In this document: positions 26,474 to 36,326 of the stretch, piece after piece
How positions within the stretch are numbered: position 1 is the first letter of the stretch
Layout: each line of letters starts with the position of its first letter
Source: JBAYIE01 sp965279165
GTDB lineage: Bacteria; Bacteroidota; Bacteroidia; UKL13-3
DNA length: 64,000 nucleotides
Reading direction: 5' to 3'
Assembly: GCA_965279165.1 (NCBI GenBank)
Contig: OZ257140.1
Location: 1,860,001-1,924,000 of the forward strand
Notes under the pieces: generated by a model
Database searches by the model: none
What the model was told of the DNA's origin: nothing
The model's input: the letters and a program-made list of their open reading frames with translations, nothing else
Made by a program: the position numbers and the translations under genes

Positions 26474-27625
26474 ATGCAATTAAGTGATCTCCTTCGCTTT
26501 ATTCCGGACTCAGAGCTTGAGTTTCTAGCTGCAGAGACTAACGTTGATCATCAGGTAAAAAAGTTATCAGGCATTACCATCTTTAAGCTAATTCTTTTCT
26601 CAATGCTTCATGCCAATCGTGTTAGTTTAAGAGTAATGGAAGAGTTTGTGTATCATGCCTCCTTTCAAACACTTTCAGGCTTTAAAGAAAGCACTCGGTT
26701 TAATTCAATTCGAGATCGGATAGTTACGATGAATGCAGATTTTTTCGAACAAATTTTTCTCCGACTATTCGAAGTGTTTAATAAAGAACTGTCTGAACAT
26801 AAGGCTATTGTTAAAGTAGATACCACTTCTGTTGCCATTTCGGCAAAATTGGTAGAATGGAGCCTGCGTAGTGGGGGCAGTAATCCTAAACTAAGACACA
26901 TGAAGCTTGGCATTGGATTAAAAGGCTCTTTGCCGTGTCATGTTAAAATATTCACCGCAAAAGAAGCAACAAGTGATGATATTGCCATCCCGGAAACGGT
27001 ATTGAGTTCATTGAATATTAATCAAAGCATAATAACCTTTGATAGAGGTGTTCAATCAAGAAAGGCTTTGGCAAAGTTTAGCGATGAGGGATTTATATAT
27101 GTGGGTAGATTAAACAAAACGAACAATTATCAATTGGTATCAAAATCGAAAGTAAAACGAGCTACAAGTCGTGATTCTGTAATTATTAAAGAAGATATAG
27201 TTTGCAAACTGATGAGTCGGGGGAAAAAATGGAGTGATGAAAACTTCCGAATCGTAAAAGCTGAAATCAAAGAAAGTAAGGAGCCGATTTGGTTTATTAC
27301 CAACAACAAAGAACTATCGGCATTAGAGGTAGCAGCTATCTATAAGCAGAGGTGGGAAATTGAAGTCTTTATAAAGTTCCTCAAACAACATCTCAATCTT
27401 AATCATTTGGTGTCAAGGACTGAGAATGGAATGAAAGTAATGATTTATATGACGATGATATTAGCCATGCTGATTATTGTGTTCAAAAAAAGAAACAAAA
27501 TCGCCAGTTATAAAATTGCCAAACTGAGGTTTGAATTGCAACTTGATAATCTTCTAATGAAAGAAATCGTCATCTTGTGTGGAGGAAACCCTGAAAAAGC
27601 ATCTCACCTATGGAACTCTTCATGA
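26474..27625 (+). CDS. IS4-family DDE transposase
   Basis: The 383-residue product has the three catalytic acids: Asp116 (KVDTTSVAIS), Asp190 (ITFDRGVQSRKAL) and Glu297 in the IS4 signature Y290-x2-R293-x3-E297-x6-K304 (YKQRWEIEVFIKFLK). The N-terminus (LLRFIPDSELEFLAAE) is of the DUF4372 type common in Bacteroidota IS4 members. No stop or frameshift interrupts it, so the enzyme may be active. It is 70 bp inside the left end and its stop is 2 bp from the right inverted repeat. Confidence 0.93.
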   Translation: MQLSDLLRFIPDSELEFLAAETNVDHQVKKLSGITIFKLILFSMLHANRVSLRVMEEFVYHASFQTLSGFKESTRFNSIRDRIVTMNADFFEQIFLRLFEVFNKELSEHKAIVKVDTTSVAISAKLVEWSLRSGGSNPKLRHMKLGIGLKGSLPCHVKIFTAKEATSDDIAIPETVLSSLNINQSIITFDRGVQSRKALAKFSDEGFIYVGRLNKTNNYQLVSKSKVKRATSRDSVIIKEDIVCKLMSRGKKWSDENFRIVKAEIKESKEPIWFITNNKELSALEVAAIYKQRWEIEVFIKFLKQHLNLNHLVSRTENGMKVMIYMTMILAMLIIVFKKRNKIASYKIAKLRFELQLDNLLMKEIVILCGGNPEKASHLWNSS

Positions 27626-27626
27626 G

Positions 27627-27642
27627 GTTTCGAACACTAATG
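27627..27642 (-). repeat. Right terminal inverted repeat of the IS4 element
   Basis: GTTTCGAACACTAATG, exact complement of the left end. The 9-bp target duplication follows at 27643-27651. Confidence 0.85.
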
Positions 27643-27783
27643 ACGTCACGTCCGTGAAACCTTGACGGGATTTGGATGTAATGCATTATTTTCTTTTACT
27701 GATATATAATCCCTGAGGGGATTTAAGGTAAGAATCGGGATTTGTCAAAAGAAAAGCTTAAGGTAAGACGAACTCAAACACCA

Positions 27784-27828
27784 AAACACCCAGTACTAAA
27801 ACACTTAGTAATTAAACACTAAGTACTA
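27784..27828. repeat. 15-bp tandem repeat (three copies) after gldH
   Basis: Three copies start at 27784, 27799 and 27814: AAACACCCAGTACTA, AAACACTTAGTAATT and AAACACTAAGTACTA. The array ends next to the gldH stop codon at 27829 (minus strand). Its period is 15, not 7, unlike the other 3'-end arrays. Confidence 0.7.
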
Positions 27829-28299
27829 TTATTCAGCTGTTTCGGCAACACGAATGCCTGCCGATTTCACAAACTTTAAGGTGTCGTCGCGCATGTTTTG
27901 TTCGAGTTCAAAACGATAGAACCCACTTACCGGAAACTTTACTTTTTGTATAGCAGGAAACTGGTAATCGTAAATATCGCCTAATCCTTTGCCTAACCAT
28001 TTGCCTTTTTCATCCGCAAGACGGATTTCTATTCTTCTTTTATCTGTTTTTTTATCGGGATTGGTGGTGTAAAGCCATAGGAAAATATTGTTATAAGCAT
28101 AGTCTGAGCTTATCCTGAGATTTACGGAAACATCATACCATGTATTGGTATCAATAATTTGAACATCAAACGGGAGGGTGTTCTTGTAGTACCATTTATC
28201 GTTTCCAATTGACTTATTATCATCGTAAATCCTTGCAGGATCGCAGGAGTAAAGTAGCAGAAATATTCCCGAAAGTAAGAAAGCACGCAGTAAATTCAT
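27829..28299 (-). CDS. gldH: Gliding motility lipoprotein GldH
   Basis: The ATG at 28299 gives a 156-residue product with a lipoprotein signal MNLLRAFLLSGIFLLLYSC; Cys19 is the lipid site. A longer in-frame start at 28521 would overlap ricT and lose the signal, so it is rejected. The mature part (FDVQIIDTNTWYDVSVNLRI, FELEQNMRDDTL) matches GldH, a periplasm-facing lipoprotein needed for gliding in Flavobacterium johnsoniae. It starts one base after the ricT stop, in the conserved holB-ricT-gldH order. Confidence 0.9.
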   Translation of the reverse strand: MNLLRAFLLSGIFLLLYSCDPARIYDDNKSIGNDKWYYKNTLPFDVQIIDTNTWYDVSVNLRISSDYAYNNIFLWLYTTNPDKKTDKRRIEIRLADEKGKWLGKGLGDIYDYQFPAIQKVKFPVSGFYRFELEQNMRDDTLKFVKSAGIRVAETAE

Positions 28300-28300
28300 T

Positions 28301-29485
28301 TTACTTTGGATTTCGGTTTTGGTTAGGATTAGGACGGTTTGGGTTATTGCGGTTTCGGTTGTTGTTGTTACGGTTTGGTTTTTTACGCGGAGCATTCTTG
28401 TTCTTGTTTCTTTGATCCAAACGGTTAATATCTTCCGTTCCCATATCATTCTTAAATTCAAGTTCAACCACTTTAACTTCCACTTTAGGCTTCTCAACCG
28501 CAGGTCTTTCACCTCTGGCATTGAGCTCCATATATTCTTTTACTTTTCCAACTTTTAATCCAAGCCATTCACCACCAATTTCATTTAAAGGAACAAACCA
28601 CATGGTACGCTTCAAAATATCGGATTTCATAAATTTATATGGTCCGTTTTCAAGTTCCAAACGAAGATGATCGTCATCCGGAAATTCTTTCAATGCTTCC
28701 GTATAGGCATCCAATTCAAAATTCAAACAACATTTAAGTTTACCACATTGGCCTGAAAGTTTGAGTTGGTTGATAGACAAGTTCTGGTATCTGGCAGCAG
28801 AAGTATGCACCATTTTAAAATCAGTTAACCAGGTTGAACAACATAATTCCCTTCCACAAGATCCGATAGCGCCTAATCTTCCGGCTTCCTGGCGGTATCC
28901 GATTTGACGCATTTCTATTCTCACCTTAAACGAATCAGCAAGACGTTTGATCAGCTCACGAAAATCTACTCTTTCATCTGCTGTATAATAAAAGGTTGCC
29001 TTTCTTTTGTCGCCTTGGTATTCAACATCACTTAGCTTCATGCTCAATCCAAGTTCCATCGCAATACTCCTTGCTTTATACATAACAGGGATTTCCTGTT
29101 CCTGGTTTTCTTTGTAACGAATCTTATCTGTTTCGTTTCCTTTTCTGATAATTTTACGGATACCTTCTGCATCGGTTGCGATACCTGCTTTTTTCATCTG
29201 CAGTTTTACCAATTCGCCTTTTAAGGAAACATGTCCGATATCGTACCCGTTTTCCATCTCAACAATTACCATCTCGTTGTTGGTAATATCCAGGTTGTTT
29301 GTATTGCGGTAAAATTCCTTGCGTGTTCCTTTAAAGCGCACCTCGATTATATCGAAAGGCTTCATGTACGAGGGCATATCCATGGTGGAAAGCCAGTCGT
29401 AAGTATTTAATTTGTTGCAAGCACCGCTGCTACATCCTCCGCTTCCACATCCACCTGTGCTGCACCCTCCTGATCCACATCCCAT
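28301..29485 (-). CDS. ricT: PSP1-domain protein RicT (YaaT)
   Basis: The 394-residue product has a PSP1 core with GSCGRELCCSTWL and QCGKLKCCLNFE, the Cys-rich segments linked to Fe-S binding in the RicAFT complex of Bacillus. The N-terminus is unusual: MGCGSGGCSTGGCGSGGC and more, with five Cys in the first 25 residues. The C-terminus is a ~35-residue Asn/Arg/Pro-rich basic tail. In Bacillus RicT affects RNA processing and development; the Bacteroidota role is unknown. It lies between holB and gldH. Confidence 0.88.
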   Translation of the reverse strand: MGCGSGGCSTGGCGSGGCSSGACNKLNTYDWLSTMDMPSYMKPFDIIEVRFKGTRKEFYRNTNNLDITNNEMVIVEMENGYDIGHVSLKGELVKLQMKKAGIATDAEGIRKIIRKGNETDKIRYKENQEQEIPVMYKARSIAMELGLSMKLSDVEYQGDKRKATFYYTADERVDFRELIKRLADSFKVRIEMRQIGYRQEAGRLGAIGSCGRELCCSTWLTDFKMVHTSAARYQNLSINQLKLSGQCGKLKCCLNFELDAYTEALKEFPDDDHLRLELENGPYKFMKSDILKRTMWFVPLNEIGGEWLGLKVGKVKEYMELNARGERPAVEKPKVEVKVVELEFKNDMGTEDINRLDQRNKNKNAPRKKPNRNNNNRNRNNPNRPNPNQNRNPK

Positions 29486-29540
29486 TGGTTAAATTTCAAT
29501 TATCGGAGACGTTAAGCTCCGTAGTTATAAATGGTAAAAA

Positions 29541-30671
29541 TTAGTTTGATCCTGCTTTTTGCCTGATCAATTGTCTGCTAATATATAAAGAAAGATTTAA
29601 AAAGGTAATACGAAGGTCCGAATTGCGCTCTACTTCACGATGTGTTTCATTTAATTGTCGGGAAATTGACTCGATATTTTTGTCGTTAAATACCATAGAA
29701 AATTTGGTGATAAAGTCTTTTTCGGTTTGGCTTAATTTAATTAAAGCAGGGTCGGCATGCTTGCTAAGCAGCACAGCCCTAAGCATATACAAGCTATAAC
29801 CGATAAAACTTTTAATGAATTCCCGTCCGGTAGCCTGAATTTTATCAATCAAAACGTTCATTCCTTTCATTTCACGTACATAACAAGCCCTCATCCATTC
29901 TACGAAAAGTTCGTGGTAATCCGATCTTCCTGCTTCTAACAAAGAAAGCGCCATAACCAAATTACCTTCTGCTACCCTTGCTATGGTTTCGGCTTCAGCT
30001 TCTGCTATTTGATAATTGTTAACCAATTCGGCCTTGATGTCTTCATCCAATAAATGCGGGATTTTTAGGGTTTGCGCCCGCGATAAAATGGTAGCCAATA
30101 CCTTTTCCGAATCCTGTGCCACCAAAATAATAAGCGTTCTTTCGGGCGGCTCTTCCAGTAATTTAAGTAAAATATTTCCTTCTTGGCTCATGTATTCAGG
30201 CAACCAAATGATAATGGTTTTATATTTTGCCTCAAACGCTTTTAAACTTACTTTTTTAATGATATCACGACATTCGTCGGCAGTAATATTACCTTGTTTT
30301 TTACCTTCATCATCAAGCGTAAAAATCCATTGCATGCCACTAATGTATGGATTTAAGGTAAACGCATTCCTCCATTCGGTAATAAATTCGGCTGATGTTT
30401 TTTTCTTCTCAACCGCAATTGTTGGATACGTAAAATGCAAGTCGGGATGAATCAGTTTTTCATATTTGATGCATGATGAACAAACGCCGCAACTATCGTC
30501 TTCAAGTGGTTGCAAACAATTTATGTATTGTGCATAAGCAACAGCTAAAGGCAAGGCTCCGCAACCTTCCGGACCAAGAAACAGTTGGGTATGGCTTATT
30601 CTACCTGAATTTGCACCCTGAATAAGGTTGCTTTTAATCTTATTTTGCCCGACTATATTTTTAAACAACAT
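29541..30671 (-). CDS. holB: DNA polymerase III delta-prime subunit
   Basis: The 376-residue product is a clamp-loader AAA+ protein. Its P-loop position reads GPEGCGALPLA, with no GK[ST], as expected for the non-hydrolysing delta' subunit. The zinc-binding cysteines are in CLQPLEDDSCGVCSSC, and LLKLLEEPPERTLIILV is the sensor region. It works with delta and gamma/tau to load the beta clamp. It precedes ricT by 55 bp on the same strand. Confidence 0.92.
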   Translation of the reverse strand: MLFKNIVGQNKIKSNLIQGANSGRISHTQLFLGPEGCGALPLAVAYAQYINCLQPLEDDSCGVCSSCIKYEKLIHPDLHFTYPTIAVEKKKTSAEFITEWRNAFTLNPYISGMQWIFTLDDEGKKQGNITADECRDIIKKVSLKAFEAKYKTIIIWLPEYMSQEGNILLKLLEEPPERTLIILVAQDSEKVLATILSRAQTLKIPHLLDEDIKAELVNNYQIAEAEAETIARVAEGNLVMALSLLEAGRSDYHELFVEWMRACYVREMKGMNVLIDKIQATGREFIKSFIGYSLYMLRAVLLSKHADPALIKLSQTEKDFITKFSMVFNDKNIESISRQLNETHREVERNSDLRITFLNLSLYISRQLIRQKAGSN

Positions 30672-30767
30672 GAAGGTTCAAATAAAGCAAAATAATAGCG
30701 AATTGCTGAAAACAAAACGAGATAGTAGGTAAGTTAATTATAGTGAATAAGTAAGAAAATAACCTGC

Positions 30768-31166
30768 TTATCGTTCGAGATAAAATTTTAATGGTTCCCA
30801 ATAATATTCCGACCATCCTTTTTCTATATTATCTGCAATCACTTCCGGAATTCCGGTATGATAAAAATCCAGTTTCGCTCCATCCTCGGTGTCGGTTAAT
30901 GAAAATACTACTTCCGAATAATGGTTATCCGGCCATTCTTCTTCGTTGGCCTTCCATGATTGTACTATTTTTTTACCCCGTTCAAGCACCATATTTTTGC
31001 CTTCAATATAACCGTCATAAGCAGTAAATGGGGTATCTTCTGTATCTTCAATTTTTGCTTCTGCACCTGTAAATGAACTATGAATTCGTTCATCCAGAAT
31101 ACAATTGTACAAATCGAGCGCTGTAGTTTGAAACAAAACAGTTTGATGAATGTCGCGTGTTTGCAT
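30768..31166 (-). CDS. SRPBCC (AHSA1-like) domain protein
   Basis: The 132-residue product is a single START/AHSA1 fold: HQTVLFQTTALDLYNCILDE at the start, AYDGYIEGKNMVLERGKKIVQSW in the middle and the C-terminal helix IEKGWSEYYWEPLKFYLE. Such proteins bind hydrophobic ligands or Hsp90-type partners; no ligand can be named. It has no signal peptide and is on the same strand as holB, 96 bp upstream. Confidence 0.85.
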   Translation of the reverse strand: MQTRDIHQTVLFQTTALDLYNCILDERIHSSFTGAEAKIEDTEDTPFTAYDGYIEGKNMVLERGKKIVQSWKANEEEWPDNHYSEVVFSLTDTEDGAKLDFYHTGIPEVIADNIEKGWSEYYWEPLKFYLER

Positions 31167-31196
31167 AGAATTGTTAAGGTAAAATGAATTGAAATA

Positions 31197-33716
31197 TTAT
31201 TCTACTATCAGTTTCTTGCATGCAAATCCATGGTTGGTATGTAACTCAACCAAATAGATACCGGATGTCGAAATAGTAAATTCTTCTTCTTTATTATTTA
31301 AATGCATGATTGTTTTGCCTGTGATATCTTTAATGGAAATTTTATTTACAGTTAAACCTGTTGGAATTTCTAGTCTTACCAAACCGGTTGAAGGATTAGG
31401 GTATAACCGGATATAACTTGCAAGTTGTAAATTTTCCAAACCTTCGTAAATACCAATAAAGAAATATCCCGGACTAATAGACGATATATTTCCGTTTATT
31501 TCACTCAGTTTTATTTTACACTTATCCGATAGGATATTTCCCGGAACTTGCCAATATGTTTTTTGTGAATCGGCTTTATAATTTCCAATGGTTTGGTTAA
31601 ATGTATCGGCAACAAATAAATCAATTTTGACAGAATCAATATTTTCGCTTATCCATTTGATGCTGTCGGAGGCTCCTGGTTTAAAGCTGATAAATACTTC
31701 ACCACCAACAGGACTGGCTATTTGCAACATCTTTTCTTTTACACCGCAAACACCGGGATTTGATATATGCGACATATTGCTAAAATCAATATGACAAACA
31801 AAGTTTACGCTATCAATAAAAGGGTTGCGGTTGTGTTGTTGGGCGTAAATAAATTCATGTCGTGCAATTTCCCAGTTATCCGGCAAATCCTGAAAATGCC
31901 ATTTTTTCAAAACAGATTGGTCTTGCTGAGGTGGAAGCGACCAATTTAAACTATTGATTCCGTGATAAGCTGCGCACATGTAAAACAAGGCACGTGCAGC
32001 ATCTCCTTTATGTGCATCGTTTGGCTCCCAAACTGTTGCGCCATTTAAATCCTTTCCAAGTTTACCTATGCCTGATGGGGAGGGTTGTGCATTTGATACT
32101 ACTTCGCCTAATGGATAATTGGATCGTACGCCATTACCGTATTGTTGATCGGCCGGAAACAAATGATGCAAATCGTTGTACTCCGGAAACTCTCTTCCAT
32201 TAGCTGCATTCGGCCAGTTTGGTGCACTACGTGAGGGCATCCAACTCTGCGGATAGGTATGCTCCCTTGTTAAACTTGCACCATTGCTACCATTCCACCA
32301 TTGAAAGGGTTCGGTATAATGTTGCGGGATAGTAGTATATACACAGTTTACAATTTTTTTATTGTTACTGGTATCTCTGGTAAGAAACGGATTTACAAAA
32401 CGAGAAATATACTGGCTATAATAAATGGTATCGTGCAGATTAATTTTAGAGGTGAGTTGGGAGATAAGATTGCTGTTTGAACCCTGTATACCACTATAAT
32501 AATTGCCAATATTTTTACCTGTTGTGTTCGCATAGGTACTGGCTAAACCGGTGGTAAGGTAGTTTTCAAATCCTGCGGGACCATTAAAACTAAAAGCCAC
32601 AAAACTATAACCGGTGTTGGCATGAATATAAGTTGGTTTAAAAGAAGTAACCGTATCACCAATGTATGCCACTTGCGAATTTCCGATATAATCTCCCTTT
32701 TTGTAGGTAGTACCATCCAGAGGAAAATCAATCGCGATATTGTTTTGTTTGCGAAGAATGATATAATGTTCGGGAGCATTGGATGCAGCAGATAATTGTA
32801 CATCAAATCCATACGCTTTAATATTATTTACTGCAATGGATGTTGGTGCAGAAATTGGTTCGCTTGCAAAGTTACCTCCGATACCATAAAGGTTAAAAAA
32901 ATAGTCTGATTTATCGGGATCGTTACTCAAAATATGCAATATTGCTTTTCGCGATCCATTTGAGCCCGGGGAAAAGGCAAGATTGAACGTTGCATTACCC
33001 AAAGGATTTACGGAAGCAGGAACATTGTTAACCGAGAAATCGGCCGAATCAGGTCCGGAAATTGAAATTCCTGAAATTGTAAGGGTTTGAACTGTACCCT
33101 TGTTTTCGATGGTGAATGGTGTAGAAGCTGATTTTCCGTTTATATAAGTTGAAGCAAGAATGATGTTGTTTCCGGATTGTTTTACATTGATACTGGGTGT
33201 AATTGGTGGTGGAGCGGAAAGAATTAACACACTGTCGAGTGCAAAATTTCCGGATGTTTTAGTCGTAAACATAAAACGGATAAATCGGGCACTTGCGGAA
33301 ATATTATTTTCGGTATGCTTGCCACCTGTAAAATTGGTAGTTGTAGTTGCAGCATAGGTAAAGGATTTTAAAGTAGACCAAGTATTTCCATCATCGCTTT
33401 GTTGCACATCAAATTGGCCTACCCATGGATTTCCTGCATTTTGCGGACTAACATAATAGGATAATGGTCCGGGCTTGTCGGCAAAATGAACAATAAGATA
33501 TTCTCCGGCAGCATCGAAACGACACGATAACGCATCTCCAATTCCGAAACCATAGGTTTGTACACCGGTTGAAGCGGGTAAAGTATTCATCAAGGTCCAA
33601 CCATTAGGAACACTTGTGATTCCGGGATTGGAAAAATTCCAGGACGCAGGAAGGGATGTTTGTGCGGTTAAAAATTGAATCGGCGCCAGTAAAAATATAA
33701 ATATTAATTTGTTCAT
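31197..33716 (-). CDS. Secreted endonuclease I with T9SS sorting tail
   Basis: The ATG at 33716 gives 839 residues starting MNKLIFIFLLAPIQFLTAQ, a signal peptide; longer starts at 33722 and 33740 are possible. Domains in order are a discoidin-like N-terminal beta region, a choice-of-anchor-D-type Ig domain (IENKGTVQTLTISGISISGP), an Fn3-like part, an endonuclease I domain with TREHTYPQSWMPSR and EYNDLHHLFPADQQ, and a T9SS type A tail (LYPNPSTGLVRLEI). It likely degrades extracellular DNA for nutrients. The gene stands apart from its neighbours. Confidence 0.88.
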   Translation of the reverse strand: MNKLIFIFLLAPIQFLTAQTSLPASWNFSNPGITSVPNGWTLMNTLPASTGVQTYGFGIGDALSCRFDAAGEYLIVHFADKPGPLSYYVSPQNAGNPWVGQFDVQQSDDGNTWSTLKSFTYAATTTTNFTGGKHTENNISASARFIRFMFTTKTSGNFALDSVLILSAPPPITPSINVKQSGNNIILASTYINGKSASTPFTIENKGTVQTLTISGISISGPDSADFSVNNVPASVNPLGNATFNLAFSPGSNGSRKAILHILSNDPDKSDYFFNLYGIGGNFASEPISAPTSIAVNNIKAYGFDVQLSAASNAPEHYIILRKQNNIAIDFPLDGTTYKKGDYIGNSQVAYIGDTVTSFKPTYIHANTGYSFVAFSFNGPAGFENYLTTGLASTYANTTGKNIGNYYSGIQGSNSNLISQLTSKINLHDTIYYSQYISRFVNPFLTRDTSNNKKIVNCVYTTIPQHYTEPFQWWNGSNGASLTREHTYPQSWMPSRSAPNWPNAANGREFPEYNDLHHLFPADQQYGNGVRSNYPLGEVVSNAQPSPSGIGKLGKDLNGATVWEPNDAHKGDAARALFYMCAAYHGINSLNWSLPPQQDQSVLKKWHFQDLPDNWEIARHEFIYAQQHNRNPFIDSVNFVCHIDFSNMSHISNPGVCGVKEKMLQIASPVGGEVFISFKPGASDSIKWISENIDSVKIDLFVADTFNQTIGNYKADSQKTYWQVPGNILSDKCKIKLSEINGNISSISPGYFFIGIYEGLENLQLASYIRLYPNPSTGLVRLEIPTGLTVNKISIKDITGKTIMHLNNKEEEFTISTSGIYLVELHTNHGFACKKLIVE

Positions 33717-33914
33717 TCTCATTCTATTAAATCTAACCACAAGGTTAATGTATTCTTTAAAAAAATCCCCATTAATTTATGGTCTCGGTAATAATTTTAC
33801 CGTATCGTTGAATGATAATATGATTTATCTTATATATGTATACAAGGATTATCATAATAGCAACTTTTGGTAACCATTATTTTGCGAGCTAATTTTATCG
33901 GATAAAATACGGAA

Positions 33915-36326
33915 ATGACAACTGTTTCAACCCAATCAACGTGTTACCATTGCGGAGATATCTGTTCCGAAGAAATCCCATTCGACAACCATGTTTTTTG
34001 TTGTACCGGATGTTGCAATGTTTACGAGTTGTTAAGCTCAAATAACCTTTGTGATTATTACAGTTTGGAAACCTCTCCGGGTATCAGTCGCCGCAATCCG
34101 GTTGGTACGCATCGGTTTAATTACCTAGATGATATTCAAGTACAACATAAACTGCTAGACTACAAGGATGAAAACATTACAAAGGTGACGTTCTTTGTTC
34201 CTACCATGCATTGCAGTTCATGCATATGGTTGTTGGAAAATTTATATAAAATAGAAAAGAATATTCACCGATCACAGGTTAATTTTTTAAAGAAAACTGT
34301 TTCGGTTACTTATAGCAGCCAATCATATAGCCTGCGAAAATTGGTTGAATTGCTAACTTCCGTTGGATACGAACCTGCCATTAATTTAAATGACATTGAA
34401 ACACAAGTTAAGAAAGAAGTTAACCGAAGGTTGAGTTATCAGATTGGGGTTGCCGGATTTTGCTTTGGGAATATCATGTTGATCAGTTTTCCTGAATATT
34501 TTGGCTTAGACGAATTTACCCGATCTACTTTTTCCCGCTTGTTTGGTTATTTGAATTTCGCATTATCGATACCCGTTTTTTTATTTAGTGCTGCAGATTA
34601 TTTTAAGAATGCATTCAATGGTTTACGTAAAAGGCATATTCCTATTGATGTTCCTCTTGCACTCGGAATTTTTGTGCTTTTTTTCAGGAGCATGTACGAA
34701 GTATTTTCCCATACCGGGATAGGTTATTTTGATACACATGCCGGTTTGGTGTTTTTTCTTCTGATTGGAAAATGGTTTCAGCAAAAAACTTTTGATACCC
34801 TTTCATTCGAACGGGATTACAAATCCTATTTTCCGGTAGCAGTTAGTAAAATTAACGACGGATTGGAATCAACAGTTCCGGTTAATGCCCTAAAAATTGG
34901 AGATCGCATACTTATTCGCAACCAGGAATTAATACCGGCAGATGCCATATTGTTAAACGGGGAAGCGCATATCGACTTTAGTTTTGTTACGGGCGAATCG
35001 GCACCGGTTGAAAAAGTATTGGGCGAAATAATCTATGCAGGCGGTAGGCAAACCGGACCAACAATTGAACTTGAAGTATGTAAAAAGGTTTCGCAAAGCT
35101 ACCTGACCCAATTATGGAACAACGAAAATTTTAGCAAGGACCAAGAAAGTAAGGTAGAAACATTTCAATTGACAGTGAGCAAATATTTTACCATTATTTT
35201 GTTAGTGATTGCTTTTGGATCTGCGGCCTACTGGCTGTTAGTAAAACCAGAGCTTGCCATGTCGGCATTTACAGCAGTGCTTATTATTGCCTGTCCTTGT
35301 GCCTTGGCATTATCCAGTCCGTTTGCACTTGGAACTGCCATGCGCGTACTCGGTAACAATAAGTGTTATCTTAAGTCGGCAGGTGTTGTGGAGCAATTGG
35401 CAAAAACCGATACCATTGTGTTCGATAAAACAGGCACCATTACGCAACCCGGGGAATCCGAAATTGCTTATGAAGGATTGCCTTTATCACAGGATGATGC
35501 AAATAAAATTTACACGATGGTTTCTAGTTCTATGCATCCGTTAAGTCTTCAAATCAAGAAATTTTTAACCGAAGGGTTAAAAGTATCGATGCAGGATTTC
35601 CATGAAATTCCCGGTAATGGAATGGAAGCAAGATTTGCGGATACAACAGTTAAGGTAGGCTCACAAAGTTTTGTTTTCGGTCAAGTAGAAATTCAAGAAA
35701 ACAAAGGTATGAATCAATCAACACAGGTATATATTTCAATCGACAAAGAAGCAAAAGGTTACTTTACATTTGTTCAGGTATATCGAGATGGTTTAAAGGA
35801 TGTGGTATCTGAAATGCAGCGTAACTATGCTATTTGTTTGCTATCCGGAGATAACCAAAAGGAGAAGAATACGTTGCAAAACATATTTGGTACCCAAACA
35901 CCATTGCTATTCAAACAATCTCCTATGGAAAAACTAACGTACATTCAAAACCTTCAGGAATCCAACAAAAAGGTACTTATGATTGGAGATGGATTAAACG
36001 ATGCAGGAGCGTTAAAAGCAGCAAATATAGGCATCTCGGTTACAGAGAATACTGCGAGTTTTTCGCCGGCATCCGATATTATCATGGACGCAAGTAAGTT
36101 TAATCATTTACCTGCCTTTTTACAATTCAGTAAAAATACTTTGACAGTTATTCATATAAGTTTTATAATTTCCCTGATATATAATGTTATTGGATTAAGT
36201 TTTGCGGTACAAGGGATTTTATCTCCATTAATAGCCGCAATTTTAATGCCTGTTAGTTCGGTTTCTGTAATTGTATTTACAACCATTTGTACCAAGGTTT
36301 ATGCAAAATTGAGGGGATTACAATGA
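33915..36326 (+). CDS. ccoI: Cu+-exporting P1B-type ATPase CcoI/FixI-like
   Basis: The 803-residue product starts with a Cys-rich segment (CYHCGDIC, CCTGCCNVY) of the type found before the HMA domain of CcoI/FixI. The HMA motif is C100-S-S-C103, the membrane copper motif C460-P-C462, the phosphorylation site Asp504 (DKTGTIT), then TGESAP and GDGLNDAG. It should deliver copper to the cbb3 active site during assembly. The stop overlaps the ccoS start (ATGA). Confidence 0.93.
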   Translation: MTTVSTQSTCYHCGDICSEEIPFDNHVFCCTGCCNVYELLSSNNLCDYYSLETSPGISRRNPVGTHRFNYLDDIQVQHKLLDYKDENITKVTFFVPTMHCSSCIWLLENLYKIEKNIHRSQVNFLKKTVSVTYSSQSYSLRKLVELLTSVGYEPAINLNDIETQVKKEVNRRLSYQIGVAGFCFGNIMLISFPEYFGLDEFTRSTFSRLFGYLNFALSIPVFLFSAADYFKNAFNGLRKRHIPIDVPLALGIFVLFFRSMYEVFSHTGIGYFDTHAGLVFFLLIGKWFQQKTFDTLSFERDYKSYFPVAVSKINDGLESTVPVNALKIGDRILIRNQELIPADAILLNGEAHIDFSFVTGESAPVEKVLGEIIYAGGRQTGPTIELEVCKKVSQSYLTQLWNNENFSKDQESKVETFQLTVSKYFTIILLVIAFGSAAYWLLVKPELAMSAFTAVLIIACPCALALSSPFALGTAMRVLGNNKCYLKSAGVVEQLAKTDTIVFDKTGTITQPGESEIAYEGLPLSQDDANKIYTMVSSSMHPLSLQIKKFLTEGLKVSMQDFHEIPGNGMEARFADTTVKVGSQSFVFGQVEIQENKGMNQSTQVYISIDKEAKGYFTFVQVYRDGLKDVVSEMQRNYAICLLSGDNQKEKNTLQNIFGTQTPLLFKQSPMEKLTYIQNLQESNKKVLMIGDGLNDAGALKAANIGISVTENTASFSPASDIIMDASKFNHLPAFLQFSKNTLTVIHISFIISLIYNVIGLSFAVQGILSPLIAAILMPVSSVSVIVFTTICTKVYAKLRGLQ

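Larger units (their letters stand above)
26388..27642 (+). mobile_element. Complete IS4-family insertion sequence (1255 bp)
   Basis: The ends are a perfect 16-bp inverted repeat, CATTAGTGTTCGAAAC on the left and its complement at 27627-27642. They are flanked by a 9-bp direct repeat ACGTCACGT (26379-26387 and 27643-27651). One intact transposase gene fills the element. Joining the flanks restores a palindrome, CGGACGT-C-ACGTCCG, so the element entered a hairpin. Perfect ends suggest recent insertion. Confidence 0.88.

Noticed and set aside
28300..28521. N-terminal extension of GldH
   Set aside because: It overlaps ricT in another frame, encodes a low-complexity run and would bury the lipoprotein signal.
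29541..30671. holB as a pseudogene because its P-loop lacks GKT
   Set aside because: A degenerate P-loop is normal for delta-prime; zinc cysteines and sensor motifs are intact.
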